A stretch of 64,000 nucleotides of DNA from assembly GCA_964006375.1 (NCBI GenBank), contig OZ023262.1:55565366-55629365 (forward strand). The letters are read 5' to 3'. This DNA is from Tillus elongatus. Lineage: Eukaryota > Arthropoda > Insecta > Coleoptera > Cleridae. Of this stretch, positions 53,266 to 63,903 are shown piece by piece. Under the pieces are notes generated by a model. That model did not search any database, was not told the DNA's origin, and saw only the letters and a program-made list of their open reading frames with translations. Both the position numbers and the translations under genes were made by a program. Each line of letters opens with the position of its first letter. Position 1 is the first letter of the stretch.

Positions 53266-53639
53266 TTTTTTTTTTTAAACATTTCAGATGTGAATTATTA
53301 TTGTTTTTAAAAAACTTGATTTTATTGATAAGAAGACGTGTTTTCATTCGAGTATGGTTCTTGTGGCTGATTTAAGAGGTAAAAGGTTATCACGTTTCTG
53401 TATTGCTTTAACAGAATTTAGCATATTTATGTTTTTGACAATGTTTGCCTTAATTATTTTTTTGTTCAGAACTTTTATTTATTTCATTAAAAAAAAAGTA
53501 GTCAAAGATGTGTCGTTTATTTAGAGTATTATGAAAATTCATTTGAGGGGCCTGGAAATATCAGGGAATTTGATTTCTTATTTCTGATGGGTACCCTGTA
53601 TGTGTAAACAGACAAAAACTGAAACTTATCTGTATGTGG
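53266..53639. other. Unassigned sequence
   Basis: No gene was seen. A short CCTGGAAATATCAGGGAATT motif (about 53552) recurs at about 49756 and probably marks another old repeat. Confidence 0.3.
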
Positions 53640-54430
53640 GTTTTGGGGGTACCAGTTCGTGCTGATTTGAAGAAATCTTTTCAAAATTTATAAGTCAACG
53701 AAAATTTGCTAAAATATATACTATTAAACCATAAACTCTTTAGCTGCAACTACTGCCAAAGCATCAGAAAGAGGGTCTATTTGAAATGGATTCTCCGATA
53801 ATATTTTAGTAAAATGAAGAACAATGCTGGTTGAAGCTGAAACTTAAGGCTTTGTAAAACACACTTATTACGACATTTCTTCTACACAATCCTTATTTGT
53901 TTCAAATTATTTGTCTGAAAATTGCAAATTTTGACGTTTCAAATCGCGATTTTGACGTGTTAAGAAGAAAAATTATACAATTTTCAAAAAAAAATGTTTG
54001 CTTCTTCTTGATCTTTTTTGCGTCAAGAAAACTTCACTGTTGTGTGTAATATTCAATTGGTTTCGTTAATCACACGAAATATTTTGTTCTTGTGCTTTCC
54101 TTTGATTACCAGTGGCAGAATTTTTCTTCTTCTTTAAATGCCTATAACTTTTTTCCTTTGAATGTAGAGAACTGAATTTCGGCATGTAGGGTAAGTTTGA
54201 TAGTAGAAACGTATGCGCCAAATTTGGTTGTCATAGCTTTGTTATTTTCGGAGATACAAACATTTTCGGAAAGAAAACCCAAAATTTTCTAGGAAAAACT
54301 AGTCCAATTTTTGTGGCTAACGAACTTATCCAAGCCACTTACAAAAGGAAGGTACCTACCAAATTTCATCAAAATCAGCCCTTTTTTTGAGCTATTGGTT
54401 TGAAAAATTCACTAATGAGGAGAATTCGCT
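53640..54430 (-). repeat. T-family repeat, reversed, diverged
   Basis: Contains reverse complements of T-family body segments: AGAGGGTCTATTTGAAATGGA, AACTTATCCAAGCCACTTAC, and the head word TTTGAAGAAATCTTTTC near 53670. There is no TA array. It is older and more diverged than the plus-strand copies. Confidence 0.65.
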
Positions 54431-54625
54431 AAAATGGAGAACTTATTATTATTTATATGTTTTTGGTTAAACTATTGAATAATAAAATTTCCAGCAGAGA
54501 ATTGCTGGAAAGAATTTATTTCGACATTCATGGTCCTGACCTGACCTTTCATATAACAAATTTTAGTAGATTTGGTAAAGTTGACAAAATTTTATTGTAA
54601 GCAAACAAGTATAACTTTGTTTTCT

Positions 54626-54755
54626 TAGTGAATTTTCTTAAAAAAAATTCACTAATGAGGAGATCCCGACTTTTGAATTTTGAAAAAATTTCTTCAAATG
54701 AGCGCTAATTAGGCTCTCCAGAAAACATATCCGGGGTCAGTTTCAATTTTTATAT

Positions 54756-54843
<88 letters not shown>

Positions 54844-55960
54844 GTATCACACCGATAACTCAAAAAATAATGGGCCGATTTTGATTAAATTTGGTGAAAA
54901 AATTCCTTTTGCAAATGGCTTGGATGAGTTTGTTAGCCAGGAAAATCTGCCCAGGTTTTCCCGGAAAATTTTGTGTTTTCTTTCGAAAAAAATTTATATC
55001 TCCGGAATTAACAAAGTAAGGGCAACCAAATTTGGCACGCAGGTTTAGATCCTTATAGGTAAGTTACCTACCAAAATTTAGCTATGTAGGTCAAAAGGCA
55101 AAAAAGTTATAGGCATTTAAAGATAAATAAATTGGGGTTTTCCACAAAACGTCAAAGTGGCGATTTAAAATGTCAAAATTGGCAACATTTAGGCAAAGAA
55201 CTTGAATCTAATACGGGCTATAGAAATAAAATGTCTCAAGAAGGACGTTTTACAAACCCTAAAGTCTTAGTTTCAATCGTCATTGTCCTTCATTTTACTA
55301 AAATGTTTCCAGAAAATTCATTTCAAATAGACCCTGTCTCTGATGCTTGGCAGTAGTCTTAGCTATAGAGTTTATCGTTTAATGGTATATAATTTTTGTC
55401 TAATTTTCGTAAAAAATCAATAAAGCTCAATATATCCGTTATTATATAAGATATGAAAAAAATTTGTATATATTAATTATAGGGTGTCTTGAGCTACATC
55501 TTAAAATAATATTTCTACAATCACAGGATGGCCCATAAGTCGTTGGTGATACAAATTTCCATTTTTTTTTAAATCAAACACGCTTTATGTTATTGGATTT
55601 TTGCATTTTCCATCGAAATATAATGCATGTTTGTAAGAAAAGAAATTCAGGACGCAGCAAGTGCGTTATGGTAGCGAATTTTGATCAAATGTTTCATATT
55701 TGAACAGCTCAATTTGCTGTTAACCTATAAGGTTGACCAAGAAACGTGTTTTTTCGGGAACACTTTAAGTTTACTTTTGGAAATTTTTGTACATTTTCAC
55801 ACAATAAAGTTATTTTGATGAAACAAGGCACATTGTTTTTACTATATAGGTTATACTGGTAACCAAATTTGATGCCTGCTTTCTTAAAAAAAATCACACA
55901 TATTTGTTAAAAACATTTTTATGAAAATTCACTACCATAACGCACTTGCTGCGTCCAGAC
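54626..55960 (+). repeat. T-family repeat, full-length copy
   Basis: Hairpin TTAGTGAATTTTC/AAATTCACTAA, head (ATGAGCGCTAATTAGG), TA array about 54759-54842, body from ATCACACCGATAACTC, right end MITE M (55647-55960). This copy lacks the internal body duplication seen at 10507 and 45317. Confidence 0.82.
55647..55960 (+). repeat. MITE family M copy within T repeat
   Basis: TCAGGACGCAGCAAGTGCGT at the left and ACGCACTTGCTGCGTCCAGA at the right, with the standard interior. Confidence 0.82.
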
Positions 55961-56103
55961 TTTTTTCTGGATAGGCTTGCCAGTTACTTTTCATAATTGA
56001 TTTTTCTTTGGTAATTATGTATAATTTTGTAACACAAAAATTGCATTTTAGTTATATAAATGAGCTAGTGTAAATAAATAATTAACTAATCCATTTTTTT
56101 CAG

Positions 56104-56239
56104 GTTGGCAACTATTTGCCTCTCATCTGTCAAATCTGCATTTTCCCACAACACCACCAGCAACGCCATTGATTTAGCTGGTTTCTCTGCAGAAACCGTG
56201 CTGGTTTTGGAAGCCTTCTGCAGGGGCTCTTTCAACTAG
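56104..56239 (+). CDS. Ro60: Ro60 terminal coding exon
   Basis: Acceptor TTTTTTCAG ends at 56103, and the stop TAG is at 56237-56239. It encodes 44 residues after the split Lys. LATICLSSVKSAFSHNTTSN aligns with vertebrate [20 protein letters not shown], and AIDLAGFSAETVLVLEAFCR with [20 protein letters not shown]. The protein ends two residues after the equivalent vertebrate position. Exon phases across all five exons are consistent. It lies 30 kb from the preceding exon, with all intervening sequence being transposon-rich. Confidence 0.9.
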
Positions 56240-56280
56240 GATCTTAACATGCAAAGTCTTTCGGAAATATTTGTAATAAA
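56240..56280 (+). promoter_or_regulatory. Ro60 3' UTR and poly(A) signal
   Basis: AATAAA at 56275-56280, 36 nt after the stop codon. Further AAATAAATAAATTAAT motifs near 56315 could serve as alternatives. The 3' UTR would be short. Confidence 0.6.
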
Positions 56281-56329
56281 TTATCTCCATCCTAAAACTT
56301 CGAGGTGTTCAATTAAATAAATAAATTAA

Positions 56330-57472
56330 TGGATATTTTTCTTATGAAATCAACGCTGAGATTGGGTGATGTTTTATAGTGGATATTTCACAATTTCTTT
56401 TCTGAAGGTTTTGCTTAGTTTTTTGTGATCTTTTTCATTTAAAGGCTGTTATTTTATTATTATTTTTTTCATAATGATTTTGTAGAGCTGTTTTAAGGCA
56501 TTTGAAAATTATTTTAGGTGACATGTAGCTAGGCTTGTTTGCAGTAACAGTTTTGAACTCTTAAAGTACAAGCACGTATTCATTTGATAATTTTTTGTTC
56601 ATATTTATTTTATTTTTTCTTTACACAGAAAAAATTGTAGTCTGAAACTTTTAGCATTTATTGTGGGAAATCCAACATAAATTTAGGATTTACTGAGACA
56701 TACAGGGCCCAGAAACCACTACAAAAAAGTTTAATAAACCATGAGAGGAACCTCACAACAATGCTATAAATAGGGACGGTGGGCGAAGTAAACAAGAAGA
56801 AAAGAAGCTATAAATGTAAAGCATAAAAAAAGCAAGTTGTAAATGTCCAGGGAAAGGAAGAACTCCCTACAAACTACCCTCGGCTCCCGACCAATCAGCC
56901 CGTTAACATTTAGCTCTTGATGCAGTGCATCAAACGAAAAAAATTGGACAAGGATAGTATCAATACAAAAATAGTTTGCTTCGTTCAAGTGTTTAACCTT
57001 ACTGAAACTCGCACACCTAACGGGGGTTACAGTTGAATTTAAGCGAATGCTTTGGTGTCCATCAACTGAACAGATAACTTATGTCTTAAGTTGTGATACA
57101 ATTTTGATTGCAAGATCAGTCTATAAAGTAAGTTCAAAAATGTTACTGCGAAAAGCTTATATAATACTTAAATTACTATATTGATTGTTTTTCCTCTACA
57201 TACAGTCTTTTGCATGGTGTTTAATATTATTTAGAATTATTATTAAATAACATGCTACTTCTTAAGATAAATATTAAGGTAGCGTAGAGGAAAATTTTTT
57301 GTTTTCTGCAGATGTAAATTTATGAAAAGTTTGTTTTTCATTAATGAATTTTTTTATTTTTTCCTTATTTCCTTATTTTTATTTGTCATCCTACTAATTA
57401 TTAGCCAAATAGGAGAAATGTTGTCATTTTTGGAGATTATATTATGAGTACCCAAAATATAGAAAAGTCTCT
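56330..57472. other. Downstream intergenic sequence
   Basis: About 1.1 kb of AT-rich DNA after the Ro60 end. No gene or clear repeat was recognised. Confidence 0.35.
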
Positions 57473-57703
57473 TTAACCCAGCGTCACCCGGGTGAAAAGT
57501 TTGGTCACCATCGTGTGGTGTGGTCTATTAGACCCCAATTTTAAAAATGCAAAAAACATTATTTTATGTTGTTTTTTAAAAAAATTATGCATATATGTCT
57601 TATTTACGCCTAAAGTTCAATTAAAATGCAAAAGTGGTATGTAGAAATTAGTCAAAAAATAGCAAAAAAAAGTAATTCTCAGGAGTCAAGAATATTTTGG
57701 AAA

Positions 57704-57705
<2 letters not shown>

Positions 57706-57770
<65 letters not shown>
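57706..57770. repeat. (TA)n microsatellite
   Basis: About 32 TA units next to the LINE I 3' end. Confidence 0.96.
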
Positions 57771-57772
<2 letters not shown>

Positions 57773-57775
57773 TAT

Positions 57776-58740
57776 AATAATAAGTTTATTTCAATATAGG
57801 AAATCCTAATACATACAAACAAATTAACATTTAATCATACATGTGCTCTCAACATCAATAACTGAAAAAGTTTTCACCTAAATAAACCCAATGTACCACA
57901 ATTTCTCAAATCATCAAGTAAGCTGTTAAACTCGCTGATACCTCTAAAAAAACACTGACTTCATTGCTCCGCTTGTATAGGTTCTATATATGTGTAGACC
58001 ATCAGCACCCCTTGTATTGGTGAATGTCTCTGTTAAAAACCAGAAATGAATCAAAATTGGCTGGCAACAGATTCTTTGCAAGTTTAAAAACAAACATCAT
58101 CGTTAAATAGTACAGTCTATCTGCAACGCATTGCCAGTTCAAAGTCGCTAGCATCAATTTTATAGGTGTATATCTGCTCACTTTTAAGACAATTCGCATT
58201 CCACGATTCTGTAGTTTCTGTAACACATTCAGAGAGTTCAGCTCCATCACGTGAAACAAGGTAGCACAGTAATCAAAATGAGGTTGTAACAGTGTGCGAT
58301 ACACCGTGATACTAGCATACACTTGACAAATTGTGACTGAGTCTGCTGAACAAAAATAATTTTTTCCTTATTTTCTTGCTTATGTACTCAGAGTGACTCT
58401 TAAAGCTAAGTGCCTCATCCAAAACAAAACCCAAATATTTCATTTCTTTTACAAATTCTATCCTCTTGTTTTCAATCATCAAAGTTACATTATTACAATC
58501 TATCTTCTTAAGCCTATACTTACAACCCACTAACATAGCTTTTGTTTTGTTCGCATTCAACGCCAGTTTGTTCACATGCAGGTATGCAGCAAACCTATCA
58601 AGAACTTCATTAATCCCTGTAACCATATTTGCAACATTGTCTCCAGTACAGGCAATCAATGTTTCGTCAGCAAACAAACTTATATATTCAAAATCTCCCC
58701 TGAAATTAATATCATTCATGTAAATGATAAAAAGTAGAAC
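57776..58740 (-). mobile_element. LINE I fragment with mutated RT motif C
   Basis: Minus-strand RT from 58719: LFADETLIACTG stands where [F/Y]ADDT is expected, so the second catalytic Asp is Glu. LNANKTKAMLVG, MKYLGFVLDEALSFKSH and LLQPHFDYCATLF follow. The C-terminal part (58002-58322) is in a second frame. It is 5'-truncated at motif C, and the 3' end has a TTATTATT run. Confidence 0.78.
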
Positions 58741-58969
58741 AGTAGAATGTACAAATCTAATAGGGAATTTGCAGAATTTTTCTTATGTTTTCTACCTTAG
58801 TGTACGCAATAAAATGAACATTTTAATATATCACAAGTGCCTAATAGAGATTGTTTAACTTAAGAAAATAAATATCTGAAACTTAATAGATGTAGCTAGT
58901 TTCAAACGTGTGTGACGTCACTTGTTACAAAACAAATGGCTGCCTGTCAAAGGTGTGTCAAACCTATAG

Positions 58970-59140
58970 GCGTCCCCTAATGACAAGTATTGCGTTGTGC
59001 CAATGTGCAAAAGCACGTCTATAAAACAGCTCAAAAACTATTATTCTAAGTTCTTAGACGCGAAGCAACACGAAAAAAGTGGTGTAAACTGATGAGAAAA
59101 GATCCTTTATCAAATAGTTGCAGTACTAGTCATTGAGGTG
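58970..59140 (+). pseudogene. THAP zinc-finger domain remnant, frameshifted
   Basis: The plus strand reads KYCVVPMCKSTSIK (the C-X2-4-C start of a THAP domain), then after a one-base shift VLRREATRKKWCKLMRKDP, matching the conserved W and RxDP of THAP. A stop follows at SCSTSH*. THAP domains bind DNA and occur in P-element transposases and host regulators. The remnant lies inside the piggyBac element. Its parent is unknown. The upstream region 58900-58970 has a TGACGTCA site. Confidence 0.6.
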
Positions 59141-59292
59141 AGGATGGAAATACCTGGCTAACCTAACACTGAGAAAAATGATACAAATGGTACTAAACAG
59201 TCTATTAGTCTATTACTCAAACACTTCCATTTTAATATTTTATGATCTATCGTTACTTTAAATATCTGACAAGCTCAAACTGCAACAAACAT

Positions 59293-60252
59293 ACATGTTC
59301 CTTTTTTAATGTATGCAGACGATATTAAGATTTTCGCAAATATTTCGAGTGTTGATGACTGTTTGCGGCTCCAGAACTGTCTTCAGATCTTTGATGAATG
59401 GTGTTGTCGGAGTGGTCTTTCTATGAATGTTTCCAAGTGTTGTGTGATGTCCTTTACTCGAAATAAGCACGCAATCACTTTCGGGTACAATATAAGAGGG
59501 CTTCCACTTGACTGCCCCGGGACAGTTAAGGACCTTGGAATTGTTTTTGATGGTACTTTATCTTTTAAACCACACTATGAGCAGACTGTCAGTTCTGCTT
59601 ACAAAACTAGGGTTTCTGATACGAAACAGCAAAATTTTCTCACAGACTGACACACTCCTCCTGCTCTTTAGCTGTTTGGTTAGGTCCCAACTTGAATATG
59701 GCTCAGTTGTGTGGGCTCCTACTTATGAGATACATGTGGCAAGCCTGGAATCGGTGCAAAGGAAATTTCTAAAATTTCCTAGCTTTCGTGAGGATGGTCG
59801 ATATACGTCTATTGGTTTTCCTCAGGAAACTTTACTTCTTCGCTTTAGTCTGCAGAGTCTGTAGATGCGCAGGCAGTACAGTTTCATTATATTTCTATAT
59901 AAATTGGTTAATTCTGTGTTCGACTGCCCTAGTCTGCTTCAGCAACTTAATTTCAATGTGCCTCGTATTGCAGCACGTTTTCCAGGCACATTCTATCTCC
60001 CGACTGCTCGTACGCGATTGCTGCGATCGTCTCCAATTTACCAGATGTGCAATGATTACTCTGTACTGCAAGACCGCCTAGATATCTTCTCATGTAACAT
60101 ATCAGAGATAAAAATGTTTTTCAAAGCGATCTAATTTGTGACTTTTTTTGTACTGTTAGCATGATTATTGTTAGTTATTATGTTTTGTGTATTGGCCAAT
60201 CCTTAATTTGGCTTTTAAGCTGTTGGATGGTGTATGAATAAATAAATAAATA
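59293..60252 (+). mobile_element. LINE J, 5'-truncated copy of the LINE A family
   Basis: It starts exactly at RT motif C (MYADDIKIFANISSVDDC) and ends TGAATAAATAAATAAATAAA. The thumb and C-terminal regions match LINE A and E closely, with frame breaks near 59610 and 59860. Nested in the piggyBac element. Confidence 0.85.
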
Positions 60253-60690
60253 AAGGATGATACGATACAAATAACATATCTGGCAGCTTTAATTCCTCTT
60301 ATTTCGGCGCTAACAAAGTCCGGATTATTTCCAAAGAATGAAGCCACCGTTAAACCATATAACTTCAGTAAATTATCAGATTGGGCTTTGAAAAATATAT
60401 TGTTTATTAAAAGCTTTTACACATATAATGTAACATAAAACACAATAATACTGATTATGTATACCACGGTGTAAACATCAATGGTATTATCTAATCTTGC
60501 TTCTGCTTGACTGGTTGGAGCATCTGACGCCACAATGCCCAGAGCGTTTATGGTCATGTGACAAAGTTTAAAATAGCAATGGCTTTCAAACACTTATAAA
60601 AGCTTTAAAATCAAATATTTCTTATTTATTCTTGGTTATTGATGTTTACTATAACATTAAGGTATAAAAAAATTAAATAGTTGTGGATCA
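60253..60690. other. piggyBac element interior, unassigned
   Basis: Nothing recognised in this stretch. It may be diverged 3' flank of the transposase gene. Confidence 0.3.
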
Positions 60691-60779
60691 AATTTTATGC
60701 AAATTCCCTATAGTCCCAAATTGCCATAGTAGTTCCCCAGTATTTAACAAAGTTAGGTGTTGCCCGATTAAGTGCAACT

Positions 60780-61480
60780 TTCACAAAAGAAATGTAGGTG
60801 CCCCAAGTGAAGACATGTTCCGCACTGCTCACAGCTATAATTAGATTTTCCATTTTTGTTTCTGGGACACCATTGACATCAATCCCACTTCCTGTCATCT
60901 GTTTTTTAAACGCAAGAGGATTTGGTTCTCCTAATATACCGACACTTTTGAAGCGAATTTCTTTCGTCAGTTGGCAGTTACTTTTCTCTTTGCTGCAAGG
61001 TTAGCTCAACTAAAGCTAGTCCAAGCTCTTCTAACAGTATATGACGTTTCTTGGAATAGTCACTGGTGCTTACTTTAGAGATGACCTGACTATTGATTCC
61101 AGCTGTACTCGTCAGAGAAAATAATTTCTCAGTGGCCACCTTCTGTAGTTCCGAGCTAGACTGAAACTTCCTGATAACCCACCAACAGTGTATATCCTGC
61201 CTTTGCTGGAATTGTAAAGGCTTACAATTTCTGCTAGTTGTTTATTGCAGGTCTTTTCATTTATTTGGTTATCATAATACAGAGAAGAGAGCAGAACCCA
61301 TTTCTTACCTTTCTTTGCTATATATGACACTATCATATTATGGAATGCAAACTTTGAAGAATTGGTTTGCCTATTTTTTACGTTTAACAGTGCTAATGGT
61401 TCCTTTTATTCTTCCTCATACTTCCTACCGTTGTTAAGGGTTTTTTTCTTTTTCTTAAGGAGCTGCTACTGGTACAATGA
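60780..61480 (-). pseudogene. piggyBac transposase C-terminal half, inactivated
   Basis: The minus strand from about 61430 reads IVSYIAKKGKKWVLLSSLYY (compare SYxPKKNKxVxLLSTxH), then EIVSLYNSSKGRIYTVGGLS where piggyBac has IxxYNxTKGGVDxVDKM, then SLARNYRRWPLRNYF (YSVARKTRRWPxxxFF). AGINSQVI and LLEELGLALVELTLQQRE follow. The catalytic Asp of the GVDxVD motif is gone (RIYTVGG). The N-terminal two thirds, with the first two catalytic Asp, is absent. A Cys-rich tail (CEQCGTCLHLGH) near 60800-60840 matches the usual C-terminal zinc-binding end. Confidence 0.82.
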
Positions 61481-61629
61481 ATAAAATGGGTAATTTTATG
61501 TATTTTTCGGTGGACAAAAAGAACTTTGATAATGGAAACAGCTTATAGGGACAATTAGTAAATGTGTTCTGCTAGATAGATTTGGTGTGGCGGTGGCTGG
61601 TGGTCCCCACCTGGGCGATGCAGGGTTAA

Positions 61630-62740
61630 GAACCTTTTGCTATATCACGTTTTATGCATTTTTGTTGAGCTTTCAACGTTTAGATTGATATGGTATCAAA
61701 TATGTTGACCTATAACTTTATTCGGAATTTTTGAATGCAAACCAATTTTTTTACATTTTCAAATTGCGCACATGGCAAAAAGGTGTTACCTGAATCAAAA
61801 ACTATAAAAACAAATTAATTAAGTCAGATATTGAACTCTTTTTTTTGTGATGTCAATTGTTACATTATGAAACTGAATAAAAGAAATCTTAAGGGCGTGA
61901 GATCTGGACAAATTGCTGGTGGTGCTGTCACCTACTATATCATAATTGTATAAAATATGTTAACCAAAAATAACAAATTATGTAATCTAAAGCGAGTTTA
62001 ATTTCGTTTTTAAGAACTGACATTAGTTTTAACAAGTGTTCCAATTTTGAAAATTCACGATAACTGTTGTAGAGACAGCTATCTTTATGCCTTTGAGGTA
62101 AAACATATTATTTTGTACGTCTGCATAAAACACAAAATTATTTCAATCAGTTTATATTTCAATATTTTTTAGTCTAGCTATAAGGGGCTGTAGCATTATT
62201 TAAATATTTTTTTAGTATAGGAATTGTATTGTTATTGGCCTTAAACATAGTGCGACGGTTTTTACTTATTGTTTATAATACTTTTTGGGGATAAGTGTAC
62301 TTGCTGTTTCCAATTTTTGTACGTTTCATTATTTTAATGCAACAAGTAGAGCTGCCTTGTCAGAATTGGGCCTGTGGTGTTGCATATCTTTTTTGAGTTC
62401 TACTTACTTTCCATTAGGTGCTACTTAGATTTAATGATTTCTAAGCCACTTTGTTAATTTATGTTTTAATTTGCATTTATACTGATTGCCACTTCTTTTT
62501 AGTAATATGCGAAAAAAATTATTTAAATTTCAATATAACACTGAAATAAGGTAAGGTGGGGTAACTATCCTATAACTTCAATTGATGAAATTTCATGGGT
62601 CCTAAAATAATAGCAATGGACCCTAAGACTGTGAATTTGTTTCTTGTAGGGCTGAAAAAATGTCTGATTCTACTCAGATTTTTCTTTCTATTATTTATAT
62701 AATATATTCTTATACCGTTCCCATAGGTCGGATTTGAAGC
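61630..62740. other. AT-rich sequence, nothing recognised
   Basis: About 1.1 kb without recognisable gene or repeat. Poly(C) runs follow at about 62741-62751 and 62834-62850. Confidence 0.35.
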
Positions 62741-62989
62741 CCCCCCCCCCAGCGTCGTCGGTTATATAGACAAAGAGCAAGAAGTTTGGTACGGTTTTTG
62801 TGTGCTATGGAGTTTCCATCACTGCTTGTGTAACCCCCCCCCCCCCCCCCTTATTAATCCGCCTTTGGCTGTGCTGATGTCAATAGTCCAGGCTAGCCCT
62901 GCTTGATGGGACAAGATCATTCTATGCCTTGAGGCTTGAGAAGCTAATGGACGACTGGAGCTAGCGCAATATATTTTAATATTTTGAGT

Positions 62990-63530
62990 ATAAAATCCTT
63001 TTTTATTCATATATAAAAAGTTGCATAGATCAGAACTCTCCCACCTACGGTGGAGCACATCGTTCTGCAGGACTAGAGAATCCCACTGTGCCAGGTAGGC
63101 TTTTACTCTGGGGTCCAGTGGTGTTACTTCAAAAGGCTCGGGACGTTCTCTAGTATGTAGCCATGAAATAACTGGCTGTAACACAGGGTCATTATCTTGT
63201 TGCCTTCGGATGTCATCCAATGGGAGCCATAAGTGTCCACCACGATCTATCTGCACTGTTGTGGCTCTGGCGGCAGCCTCTTTCACTTCTTGCCTCACGC
63301 AGTGACTACACTGGTTGGCCTCACAGGGTCTGCGTGACAGGGCATCGGCATTGCCATGTTTCTTCCCAGCTCTGTGTTTAATCTGGAACGTATATTGTTG
63401 TAAACGCTCGAGGCATCGTGCAATCTGTCCCTCAGGATTTCAGAAATTCATCAGCCAATTGAGGGCGGCATGATCGGTTCTCAGCACAAACTCTCTTCCA
63501 TAAAGGTAGTGGTGGAAGTGCTCGATGGCC
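62990..63530 (-). pseudogene. Ty3/gypsy retrotransposon pol remnant (RNase H to integrase N-terminus)
   Basis: The minus strand from 63530 reads HFHHYLYGREFVLRTDHAAL, then NWLMNF with a stop, PEGQIARCLERLQQYTFQIK, and HRAGKKHGNADALSRRPCEA. This is the RNase H C-terminal part (TDHxxLxWL) and the tether to integrase. DPVLQPVISWLHTRERPEPF and LVLQNDVLHRRWES follow, the usual lead-in to the integrase zinc finger. One internal stop is visible, and the zinc finger and catalytic core are not found. The sequence below 62990 is unrelated or too decayed. Confidence 0.85.
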
Positions 63531-63639
63531 TATTACTATTATATTACTTGGAGGGAAAACTCTATAAAAAAAACATGAATTATAAAAGCATAGTATCTTC
63601 TGGGAAAATAAGAATACATATTAATTTCAGTTCCTGAAT

Positions 63640-63897
63640 ATCAACTGGATTGTCAAATATCCAGATTTTCTATGGTTTTTAAAAGTTTCAATTTTGGCTG
63701 CATCAACATTTCTTCAATATCCAAGACATTGATTACACAGTTGTCATTTCATCCATTTTGAATTCGGTATTGTTCTTAAATTTTTAGATCAACTCCATCA
63801 TCAATCATCTTTTTGATGGCACATATTTGCAAATGTTTTTTTTCCCTGAAAACTTCTCCATTACAAAATTGCCTTCTTGGATCCTCTGCATTAATTC
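63640..63897 (-). other. Coding-like fragment of unknown origin
   Basis: The minus strand next to the terminus at 63904 reads ELMQRIQEGNFVMEKFSGKK in one frame and IKKMIDDGVDLKI in another. It has a vague resemblance to the C-terminal region of transposase-derived proteins (GxFVLVKFxGKK). The similarity is weak and the frame is broken. It could equally be chance. Confidence 0.2.
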
Positions 63898-63903
63898 CTT
63901 TCC

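Larger units (their letters stand above)
26146..56103 (+). other. About 30-kb last Ro60 intron
   Basis: GT (GTAAGT at 26146) to AG (TTTTTTCAG ending 56103). It contains the 8.8-kb palindromic element, LINEs E to H, a hAT-like element, four T-family copies and a DUF4817-like fragment. Confidence 0.85.
57477..61625 (-). mobile_element. piggyBac-type transposon, defective
   Basis: TTAA target sites at 57473-57476 and 61626-61629. The termini read inward from each side as CCCAGCGTCACCCGGGTG (left) and CCCTGCATCGCCCAGGTG (right), a clear imperfect TIR. The left end also carries GGTCTATTAGACC. Only the C-terminal part of the transposase remains, on the minus strand. The element hosts LINE I, a TA microsatellite, a THAP remnant and LINE J, which account for most of its 4.15 kb. 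Confidence 0.82.

Noticed and set aside
62741..62850. Poly(C) runs as possible regulatory or recombination signals
   Set aside because: Simple homopolymers of uncertain length in assemblies, with no accompanying structure.
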